Source: Oscillospiraceae bacterium (GTDB lineage Bacteria; Bacillota; Clostridia; Oscillospirales; Ruminococcaceae). From it: 39,063 nucleotides of DNA. A program made the translations under genes and the position numbers. How positions within the stretch are numbered: the first letter of the stretch is position 1; every line of letters begins with the position of its first letter. The stretch is from positions 1-39,063 of the forward strand of contig JAFSAW010000082.1 in NCBI GenBank assembly GCA_017442085.1. Direction: 5' to 3'. Under the pieces are notes generated by a model that had not been told where the DNA came from, did no database searches, and saw nothing but the letters and a program-made list of their open reading frames with translations. Below, piece after piece: positions 1 to 5,884 of the stretch.

Positions 1-119
1 AATGACATTGCAACAAAAAATCCAGTATTTTGAGCAGTGTTAAAAACCATTAAACACATTGGTCCAACAGCAAATTGTAATAATAAGCCAAATTTTAGTC
101 CTTCTATATATTTTTTCAT
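1..119 (-). CDS. LysE-family amino acid exporter, N-terminal 39 residues (partial)
   Basis: This frame starts at ATG 119-117 and runs off the left edge, so only 39 residues are visible. The start has a GGAGG site (126-130) six bases upstream. The peptide has a short basic start (MKKYIEGLKFG), then a hydrophobic stretch with the motif LLQFAVGPMCL at about residues 13-23. A Gly-Pro in the first membrane helix is typical of LysE/RhtB exporters, which pump amino acids out of the cell. The family call rests on this first helix alone and is tentative. A good sigma-A promoter lies just upstream, so it is probably transcribed on its own. Confidence 0.55.
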   Translation of the reverse strand, partial: MKKYIEGLKFGLLLQFAVGPMCLMVFNTAQNTGFFVAMS

Positions 120-159
120 ACATAACCTCCTCAACAAATTCAAATTTTTCTTTCAGTTT

Positions 160-188
160 ATTTTATCAAATGCTGATGTAAACTTCAA
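160..188 (-). promoter_or_regulatory. Sigma-A promoter for the LysE-like gene
   Basis: On the minus strand a -35 TTGAAG (183-188) and a -10 TAAAAT (160-165) are separated by exactly 17 bases, about 40 bases upstream of the ATG at 119. Nothing else in the gap explains the gene's transcription. Confidence 0.55.
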
Positions 189-200
189 TAAATGGCAAAA

Positions 201-222
201 CTGACGGCCGTAAATCCGTCAG
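201..222. repeat. Short inverted repeat upstream of the LysE-like promoter
   Basis: CTGACGG (201-207) and CCGTCAG (216-222) form perfect 7-base arms around an 8-base loop, 12 bases upstream of the -35 element. On the minus strand the second arm is followed by TTTT. It could therefore be a backup terminator behind ackA or an operator. Sequence alone does not separate the two. Confidence 0.4.
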
Positions 223-264
223 ACAAAATATCAGTTGAAATCAGCAATTTAAAAACCGCACACA

Positions 265-291
265 AAAACGGCGGGGAAATTCCCCGCCGTT
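265..291 (-). terminator. Intrinsic terminator of ackA
   Basis: ACGGCGGGGA and TCCCCGCCGT (269-290) form a perfect GC-rich stem with a tight loop. On the minus strand it is followed by TTTTTG. It lies about 60 bases past the ackA stop codon. Confidence 0.85.
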
Positions 292-348
292 CTATTGCTA
301 TTCTATATTCAATTGTGGTTCTGATATAAATTAGCTATTATCTTTATA

Positions 349-1551
349 TTACTCACCGAAAGCAACACGTTTTGTGTCACGAGCAATCATAAGTTCTTCG
401 TTTGTCTGAACAACGAGAACTTTAACTTTGCCGTTAGCGCCTGTGATGTCGTTAACTGCAAGACCGCGTTTTGCGTTCTGTTCTGTGTCGATTTCTACGC
501 CAAACCAGCCAAGGCCTTCGCAAACTTTAGCACGTGTGGAAGCAGAGTTTTCACCGATACCGCCTGTAAATACGATGCAGTCGAGACCGTTCATAGCTGC
601 TGTGTAGCTGCCGATGAATTTCTGGATCTGGTAAACGAGCATTTCAAGTGTGAGAGCTGCTCTGTCGTTGCCTTCGCCTGCTGCGATTTCAAGGTCACGG
701 CAGTCGCTGGAAACACCGGAAACACCAAGGAAGCCACATTTTTTGTTGAGGTACTGGCTGAGTTCTGTGCCGCTCATACCTGTTTTTTCAGCGATGAAAG
801 ATACAACAGATGGGTCTACGTCACCGGATCTTGTACCCATAAGGAGACCTGCAAGTGGGGAGAAGCCCATGGATGTGTCAACAACTTTGCCGCCGTCTAC
901 AGCTGCGATGGAAGAACCGTTGCCAAGGTGGCATGTAACGATTTTGAGTTCTTCTGGTTTTTTGCCGAGGAATTCAGCTGCTGTGAGGGACACAAATTTG
1001 TGGGATGTACCGTGGAAACCGTAACGGCGAACTTTGTGTTCTTCATACCATTCGTATGGTACTGCGTACATGTAAGCTTTTCTTGGCATTGTTGCGTGGA
1101 AAACTGTATCGAATACTACAACGTTTGGAACGTCTGCGCCGAATACAGCTTTTGCGCTGTTGAGACCAAGAACGTGTGCAGGGTTGTGCAATGGAGCGAT
1201 TGCGCCAAGACGACCGATTTCTGCAATAACTTCGTCGTCAACGAGTGTGGATTCTTTGAAGCTTTCTGCGCCGTGAGCAACACGGTGACCGATAGCGGAA
1301 ACTTCTTTAACGTCGTCGATAACTTTGCCTTCGCCTGTTGTCATCATTTCAACAACTTTTGCAAATGCTTCTGTGTGTGTTGGGAATGGAACTTCTACTG
1401 TCCATTTGCCATCGTTAGCTTCGTGTTTGATAAAGCTGCCTTCAATACCGATTCTTTCGCAGATACCTTTGCAGATAACGCTTTCATCTTCCATATTGAT
1501 CAGCTGATATTTAAGTGAGCTAGAACCACAGTTGATAACTAAAATTTTCAT
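349..1551 (-). CDS. ackA: Acetate kinase
   Basis: Acetate kinase (ASKHA superfamily) interconverts acetyl phosphate plus ADP and acetate plus ATP, the ATP-yielding step of acetate fermentation. The 400-residue product has the expected family length. It carries the N-terminal phosphate motif NCGSSSLKY, then RRYGFHGTSH, HLGNGSS, MGTRSGDVDP and the C-terminal FTGGIGEN. The frame opens three codons earlier at a TTG that touches the Shine-Dalgarno sequence. ATG 1551 lies 9 bases from GGAGGA (1561-1566) and is the better start. No pta gene is adjacent, although the two are often paired. The gene is transcribed alone between its own promoter and terminator, divergently from tmcAL, whose enzyme consumes acetate. 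Confidence 0.97.
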   Translation of the reverse strand: MKILVINCGSSSLKYQLINMEDESVICKGICERIGIEGSFIKHEANDGKWTVEVPFPTHTEAFAKVVEMMTTGEGKVIDDVKEVSAIGHRVAHGAESFKESTLVDDEVIAEIGRLGAIAPLHNPAHVLGLNSAKAVFGADVPNVVVFDTVFHATMPRKAYMYAVPYEWYEEHKVRRYGFHGTSHKFVSLTAAEFLGKKPEELKIVTCHLGNGSSIAAVDGGKVVDTSMGFSPLAGLLMGTRSGDVDPSVVSFIAEKTGMSGTELSQYLNKKCGFLGVSGVSSDCRDLEIAAGEGNDRAALTLEMLVYQIQKFIGSYTAAMNGLDCIVFTGGIGENSASTRAKVCEGLGWFGVEIDTEQNAKRGLAVNDITGANGKVKVLVVQTNEELMIARDTKRVAFGE

Positions 1552-1600
1552 TTTAATCAATCCTCCAAACTAAATAAGGTGTTTATTTTATAGCATTTTT

Positions 1601-1629
1601 ATTATATAATATGTTTATACATTTTTCAA
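1601..1629 (-). promoter_or_regulatory. Strong ackA promoter
   Basis: On the minus strand TTGAAA (1624-1629) and a consensus TATAAT (1601-1606) are spaced by 17 bases, about 50 bases before the ackA start. On the plus strand a TATAAT (1605-1610) overlaps it and may serve tmcAL, though with a poor -35. The two divergent transcripts would then start within about 30 bases of each other and may compete. Confidence 0.75.
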
Positions 1630-1646
1630 GGCAAAAGGAGTTTTTT

Positions 1647-2837
1647 ATGGCAAAAACAGTGGGAATTGTGGCAGAATACAATCCTTTCCACAAAGGGCAC
1701 GCCTATCAGATTGACTGTCTTAAAGATATGGGCTTTGACAGAATTGCCGTTGCTATGAGCGGCAGCTGTGTTCAGCGCGGAGAAATTGCCCTGCTGGACA
1801 AATTCTGCCGTGCCGGAATGGCGGTGGACTGCGGTGCTTCTCTGGTGTGTGAACTGCCTTACCCTTACAGCTGTTTTTCTGCCGAAGGCTTTGCCAAAAG
1901 CGGTGTGCATATACTGAAAAACATCGGCGCCGATGCACTTTGCTTTGGCAGCGAAAGTGCTGATATCAGCCTGCTGTGCAGTATTGCCGACTATCTTTTG
2001 AGCGGCGAATACGAAGCAAACCTTAAAAAGTATCTTGCAGAAAATATGCCCTTTGCTGCCGCAAGAGAAAAGGCCATAACCGAAAAATTTGCACTTAGCC
2101 GGGAAGTTATAACCGCCAGCAACGACATACTTGCCCTTGAATATATAAAGGAATGCAGACGGATAAACTGGGACGTACAGCTTATCCCCATAAAACGCAA
2201 AGGTGCAGATTATAACGATTTGTCCCTTAAAGCTTCCTTTGCAAGCGCAAGCGGCATAAGAAATGCTGTAAAGGAATACCGCTTTGAAACCGCCGCAGGC
2301 TATGTGCCCGAAACCGTGCAGAAAGATTTTTTAAACCGTCTTGAACAGGGCGATTATTTTGTGGCTGATACTGCCTTTGAAAAAGCGGTTATCGCCGGCC
2401 TTAAAAAGCTTTCTGCCGCAGATTTTGAAACACTGCCTGACTGCAACACAGAACTTGCCCACGCTTTTGAAAATGCCGCAAGCATATCAAACAGCTTTGA
2501 AAAACTGTTTGAAAATCTGCCAACAAAGCAGTATACAAAAGCAAGGCTTAACCGCATAATGCTGTTTGCCTTTATGGGCACAAACAGCAGCATTCCTGCC
2601 CTGCCCCCATTTATCCGTATACTTGCCATGGACAAAAACGGTGAGGAAATTGTAAAGAAAGCAGACAAAATTTCTGCCCTGCCAATCAGCCATTCTTATC
2701 GTATTCTGCAGGATAAAAGCGAAAACTGCCGCAGGGTGATTGAAAAAGAAGTTCTTGCCACAGATATGCAAAGCCTGTTTTTCAAATTCAGCGGAGAAAA
2801 CAGAAAGGATTTCACAACAAAATTTTACAAAAAATAA
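1647..2837 (+). CDS. tmcAL: tRNA(Met) cytidine acetate ligase TmcAL (YlbM family)
   Basis: TmcAL uses ATP and acetate to make acetyl-AMP and N4-acetylates the wobble cytidine of elongator tRNA-Met. The 396-residue product opens with the nucleotidyltransferase signature AEYNPFHKGH (residues 9-18, including the HxGH motif H15-H18). SGSCVQRGE follows at about 39-47, both typical of the YlbM family. The frame opens 12 codons upstream, but ATG 1647 follows AAGGAG (1635-1640) by six bases and yields the family N-terminus. It is divergent from ackA, the main acetate-forming enzyme, and both act on acetate. A strong bidirectional terminator follows. Confidence 0.93.
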   Translation: MAKTVGIVAEYNPFHKGHAYQIDCLKDMGFDRIAVAMSGSCVQRGEIALLDKFCRAGMAVDCGASLVCELPYPYSCFSAEGFAKSGVHILKNIGADALCFGSESADISLLCSIADYLLSGEYEANLKKYLAENMPFAAAREKAITEKFALSREVITASNDILALEYIKECRRINWDVQLIPIKRKGADYNDLSLKASFASASGIRNAVKEYRFETAAGYVPETVQKDFLNRLEQGDYFVADTAFEKAVIAGLKKLSAADFETLPDCNTELAHAFENAASISNSFEKLFENLPTKQYTKARLNRIMLFAFMGTNSSIPALPPFIRILAMDKNGEEIVKKADKISALPISHSYRILQDKSENCRRVIEKEVLATDMQSLFFKFSGENRKDFTTKFYKK

Positions 2838-2868
2838 TACAATTTGTAATATTAAGACAATATATAAC

Positions 2869-2901
2869 AAAAGCGAGCATCTCCTGATGCTCGCTTTGTT
2901 T
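2869..2901. terminator. Bidirectional terminator between tmcAL and the signal peptidase gene
   Basis: GCGAGCATC and GATGCTCGC form a perfect stem around a TCCT loop, flanked by AAA and TTTG-TTTTTT. The two genes converge here and both need a terminator. The stem and loop GAGCATC-TCCT-GATGCTC recur at 4662-4679 on the far side of the secretion module. Confidence 0.9.
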
Positions 2902-2902
2902 T

Positions 2903-3676
2903 TTACTTATCGCTTATCTCTGCCAAAGATATGCCATCCAACCTTTGCTGTTCTGCAGCTCTAAGTTTCTTTTCAAAAAACGGTGCTATAAACTCTGCAA
3001 ACAGAACAAGCCCCATAGTTATATATCCCAACGGGGACTGCAAAAACAAAACAAAAATCCCTACTGCAGGTATTCTTATTCCGCTGTAAATTCCCATTAT
3101 ATCTTCATAAGCAACAGGCATTGCATCGTTTGTATTGTTGGCATCTCCGCGCAGCACATACTTTATATTTTTATCGTCCTCCACTATATCTACAATTCTA
3201 TGCACAATCTGTCGATTGCCGTTTTTATAGACAACCACATCATACATCTTAAGCAATTCTTGTGACGGCTTTTCTTTTATAATTATCAAGTCATAAGTAT
3301 TAAACTGGTTGTTGAGATTGTTTTCGTCAAGATAACTATTCGTCTCGTTTTTATATGCCATACTGCCCGAACCTACAAGGTGAACACTGCCAATGCCTTT
3401 TATGAGAAAATAGTTTTCGCTTGTACGCGCATATAAACTTAACAAAAAAACAGCAAATAACACAACAGAAGCAGTCACAGACAAAACTTCAATTGCTTTG
3501 CCTGATTTTTTCTGCTCTTTTTTATGTTCTTCTATTATTCTTTCATCTTCAAGACCTGCATTTATTGCCTGCAGTTTATATCTGTAAAGGCTGTAGAACA
3601 GATATGCTATTATCGCAAGCAATATTACAACTGTTGCAGCCATTATTGCATAAATTGGTAAATGTATAATATTCAT
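2903..3676 (-). CDS. SipW-type (ER-type) signal peptidase I
   Basis: A membrane serine protease (257 aa) that removes signal peptides on the outer face of the membrane. Helices are visible at about 8-31, 62-84 and 205-233. The catalytic serine is S105 in SGSM. The general base is a histidine, H159 in the motif IVHRI, where ordinary bacterial SPases have lysine. RGDANNTND at 176-184 completes the ER-type signature. This is the SipW subgroup that processes TasA/TapA or camelysin-like proteins. The gene upstream (3723-4343) encodes just such a substrate. An intrinsic terminator stands between them, and the RBS (AAAGG, two bases from the ATG) is poorly spaced, so peptidase expression is probably low relative to substrate. 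Confidence 0.88.
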   Translation of the reverse strand: MNIIHLPIYAIMAATVVILLAIIAYLFYSLYRYKLQAINAGLEDERIIEEHKKEQKKSGKAIEVLSVTASVVLFAVFLLSLYARTSENYFLIKGIGSVHLVGSGSMAYKNETNSYLDENNLNNQFNTYDLIIIKEKPSQELLKMYDVVVYKNGNRQIVHRIVDIVEDDKNIKYVLRGDANNTNDAMPVAYEDIMGIYSGIRIPAVGIFVLFLQSPLGYITMGLVLFAEFIAPFFEKKLRAAEQQRLDGISLAEISDK

Positions 3677-3690
3677 ATCCTTTTGTGAAA

Positions 3691-3716
3691 AAACACCACC
3701 GAAGTGGTGTTTTCAA
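3691..3716 (-). terminator. UUCG-capped terminator between substrate and peptidase genes
   Basis: On the minus strand AAAACACCAC-TTCG-GTGGTGTTTTTTC forms a perfect 10-bp stem with the very stable UUCG tetraloop and a run of T. It lies 7-32 bases past the substrate stop codon and about 15 bases before the peptidase start. The peptidase would therefore be made by read-through. Confidence 0.85.
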
Positions 3717-3722
3717 TTTTTA

Positions 3723-4343
3723 TCAGTTTGCCTTTGCATAAAATTTAAGGTAAACGCCACCGCCAGCATTTTCAAGGGCTTGTATATTACCTTTTAAACC
3801 CATTAAAGAATTCTCGTACTTTGCCTGGGTACTCTTATCAAAATCACTCTGATCTACTTCAAAGAACTCTACAAGTTCTTCTTCACTTATTGTTGCTTTT
3901 CCATCTAATATAGTAATTTCTTTCAATTTACCGTAATCATTTACAGTACCATCTGTTTCATAATAATCTATACGTTTAAGATTAGGCAGATTACTATCTA
4001 ATGAACTTTCTTTAGTGTAAATTGTATAATAGTACGAATAGTTTTCAAGTTCTTCTGCACCAACAGCAGAACTTACTTCTACCTCTACATCTCCTGTTAC
4101 CACCGGAATAACATCCATAGAATTACTTTTCTGCACAAATTCTACTTTTGGCATTTCTGCACTTGTAATTTCAAGTTCTATAGCCGATTCCTCAACAACA
4201 TTATTATCTGGGTTTTCCATAACAATGCTGAATTTATCTGATTCTACTGCCTTTGATGCATTATTATAGTACGTCCATGCTGCAAATGATGTTGATATTG
4301 TTGCAACTATTGCCAACAATGTAAATAATCTGAATTTTTTCAT
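3723..4343 (-). CDS. Secreted protein with SipW-dependent-type signal peptide (TasA/camelysin-like)
   Basis: A 206-residue exported protein. Residues 1-22 form a signal sequence with a basic start (MKKFR), a hydrophobic core and a cleavage region SFA-AWTYY. This resembles the unusual signal peptides of SipW substrates, where an aromatic residue follows the cleavage site. The mature part is acidic and Tyr-rich, with alternating hydrophobic residues that suggest a beta-rich fold. No catalytic motif is seen. It is probably a surface or fibre-forming protein like TasA or camelysin, but the mature sequence was not recognised. The start (ATG 4343) has GGAG nine bases upstream. It is driven by a strong promoter that overlaps a large palindromic operator. 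Confidence 0.7.
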   Translation of the reverse strand: MKKFRLFTLLAIVATISTSFAAWTYYNNASKAVESDKFSIVMENPDNNVVEESAIELEITSAEMPKVEFVQKSNSMDVIPVVTGDVEVEVSSAVGAEELENYSYYYTIYTKESSLDSNLPNLKRIDYYETDGTVNDYGKLKEITILDGKATISEEELVEFFEVDQSDFDKSTQAKYENSLMGLKGNIQALENAGGGVYLKFYAKAN

Positions 4344-4363
4344 TTTACATTCTCCTTCGTGTT

Positions 4364-4403
4364 AATTTGATATCATAAATGATATCATTTATGATATCAA
4401 ATT
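4364..4403. promoter_or_regulatory. 40-bp perfect palindromic operator with three TGATATCA sites
   Basis: Bases 4364-4403 are a perfect palindrome centred at 4383/4384. It holds three copies of the 8-bp palindrome TGATATCA (4368-4375, 4380-4387, 4392-4399) at an exact 12-base period. A degenerate fourth copy (TTGTATCA, 4402-4409) follows. The array covers the expected start site of the substrate-gene promoter. Regularly phased short palindromes suit cooperative binding of ribbon-helix-helix dimers, and an RHH protein is encoded immediately to the right. Confidence 0.85.
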
Positions 4404-4430
4404 GTATCATATTTTACTCTCGACTGTCAA
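4401..4430 (-). promoter_or_regulatory. Strong promoter of the secretion module
   Basis: On the minus strand a consensus -35 TTGACA (4425-4430) is followed after 18 bases by an extended -10 TGA-TACAAT (TACAAT at 4401-4406). The transcript would start inside the palindromic operator, so a bound repressor would block it. Confidence 0.8.
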
Positions 4431-4473
4431 TCTTATAATAGATATGTAAAGTAATGTCATTGAGGTATTGGTA

Positions 4474-4656
4474 ATGAAGAATGAGCCTTTAAAAATAAAA
4501 CGCCGCGGAGAAGACGGCAACAAGGTAATTACTGTAAGAATTAAAGAAGAAACCCTTGCAGAAATTGACAAAGTAGCCGCACAGGCAAACTACTCACGAA
4601 ATGAGCTTATAAACCTGCTTTTAAGTCACGGTATTAAAAATATTGAAATCGAATAA
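4474..4656 (+). CDS. Small ribbon-helix-helix (CopG/Arc-type) DNA-binding protein
   Basis: A 60-residue basic protein. A flexible charged N-terminus leads into the beta strand VITVRIKEE. Two helices follow, with the turn YSRNELINLLLSHGI, the classic RHH fold that binds DNA as a dimer. ATG 4474 is eight bases from GAGG (4462-4465). A TTG two codons earlier is a less likely start. A -10 TATAAT lies at 4434-4439 with no clear -35. It is divergent from the secretion module and faces the phased palindrome, so it is the probable autogenous repressor of that module. No partner toxin is present, which argues against an antitoxin role. Confidence 0.8.
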   Translation: MKNEPLKIKRRGEDGNKVITVRIKEETLAEIDKVAAQANYSRNELINLLLSHGIKNIEIE

Positions 4657-4690
4657 AAAACGAGCATCTCCTGATGCTCGTTTTATTTTG
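4657..4690. terminator. Bidirectional terminator after the RHH gene
   Basis: AAAACGAGCATC-TCCT-GATGCTCGTTTT is a perfect stem directly after the RHH stop codon. It also terminates the converging operon that ends at 4697. Its core is identical to the hairpin at 2874-2891. Confidence 0.9.
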
Positions 4691-4696
4691 TATAAA

Positions 4697-5866
4697 CTAT
4701 TCTGCAGCTTCGGCCGTTATCTGCACGGTTATATCATCGCCGTAAACTGCATTTGCTATGCCGCAAAGGGTGTCAATTGATTTTGCACTGCAGCTTTCAA
4801 ACTGCTGTATATTTACAAAATACACGTTTCCCTCTGAAACTGCCCTGCTGTCACCAAAACCCATATTTGCAAGGTCGGTTTCGGTCATATAGTCAGAAGC
4901 AATTATCACCTGCGGATTGCTTGCTGCAACTGTGGCAAAATCTTCGTTGTAGTAGTTGCTGCCGTCAATGGTTATATCAAAGAAGCAATCAAGAATTTCC
5001 GCTTCAAAGGTGTCTTTTGTTGCCACCATTCCGTATGTGTTGAAAACCATCACCACATCTTTTTTGTCGGTTTTCTCAAGCGCCTTTGTGTAAAGGTCAA
5101 GCTTCTGCTGTATGGATGCTGCAACCCGTTCTGCCTCAAAGGAGGCTATATCCGCCCCGTGTGTAAGTGCTGTTACGCTGCGGTATATTTCCTTTACATC
5201 ATCAATGCTTTCGGGGGCATTAATCTGCAGCACGGTGATGCCGTTTTGTTCCAGCTTAACCCTGTCAACATCTGACAAAGGTGTCTGCACCACAACATAA
5301 TCAGGTGCAAGCTGGATTATTTTATCCACATTGGGCAGCATAGGCGTGCCAACTGTCATAAGATGGTCAAAGGTATATTTGTTGCAGTAACTGCTTACTG
5401 CCACCAGTGCATTCTGTGAAGGTGATGACAGTATAAATTCTGTTGCCATTGGTGAAAGGCTGATTATGCTGTCTGCTGCCTGCTCGATGCTTCTGCCAAA
5501 GGCTGTTGCAGGAAAAGTGTATTCCATTGGCTCGATTTTTGTAAATGCAGATTTTATTTTTGAAAAAAGCGGTGTTTTCTTTTTCTTTGGTTTTTTATCC
5601 GGTTTCTGCTGTTCCGCTTCCTGCTGAACATCACCGCTGTTTTCATCATCCTGCACATTTTCGGGCTGCGGAGTTGTCTGCACAACCGCCTGGCTGTTAT
5701 CATGGCCGTTTTCTGTTTCTGTCTTTTCTCTGCCGCCAAAAACAAACAGTGCCAATACAATTACAACCACCACAAGCACAGCAGCCAAAGCCACAACAAG
5801 CATCTGCTTTTTGCGCTTTTTCTGCTGCTGTTTTCTTTTTTCGGTTTGCGGTGAAACGTATTTCAT
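4697..5866 (-). CDS. Membrane-anchored Fe/B12-type periplasmic binding protein
   Basis: A 389-residue protein. It has a strongly basic cytoplasmic tail (1-21), one hydrophobic helix (22-44), a charged disordered linker (about 45-112) and a TroA/BtuF-type ligand-binding domain (about 118-389). Family features include IISLSPMATEFIL, a VGT-P-NVDKIIQLAPDYVV segment and a long central helix. Such domains bind ferric siderophores, haem or cobalamin. It lacks a lipobox, unlike most Gram-positive binding proteins, and no ABC permease or ATPase is nearby. It may instead act as a sensor or scaffold. It lies 18 bases downstream of the CinA-SpoIID fusion, with AAAGG before the ATG, and is the last gene of that operon. 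Confidence 0.75.
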   Translation of the reverse strand: MKYVSPQTEKRKQQQKKRKKQMLVVALAAVLVVVVIVLALFVFGGREKTETENGHDNSQAVVQTTPQPENVQDDENSGDVQQEAEQQKPDKKPKKKKTPLFSKIKSAFTKIEPMEYTFPATAFGRSIEQAADSIISLSPMATEFILSSPSQNALVAVSSYCNKYTFDHLMTVGTPMLPNVDKIIQLAPDYVVVQTPLSDVDRVKLEQNGITVLQINAPESIDDVKEIYRSVTALTHGADIASFEAERVAASIQQKLDLYTKALEKTDKKDVVMVFNTYGMVATKDTFEAEILDCFFDITIDGSNYYNEDFATVAASNPQVIIASDYMTETDLANMGFGDSRAVSEGNVYFVNIQQFESCSAKSIDTLCGIANAVYGDDITVQITAEAAE

Positions 5867-5884
5867 ACTTTTACCTTTCAGAAA

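Noticed and set aside
4474..4656. RHH protein as antitoxin of a toxin-antitoxin pair
   Set aside because: No small toxin gene is adjacent. The facing genes encode a secreted protein and its peptidase.
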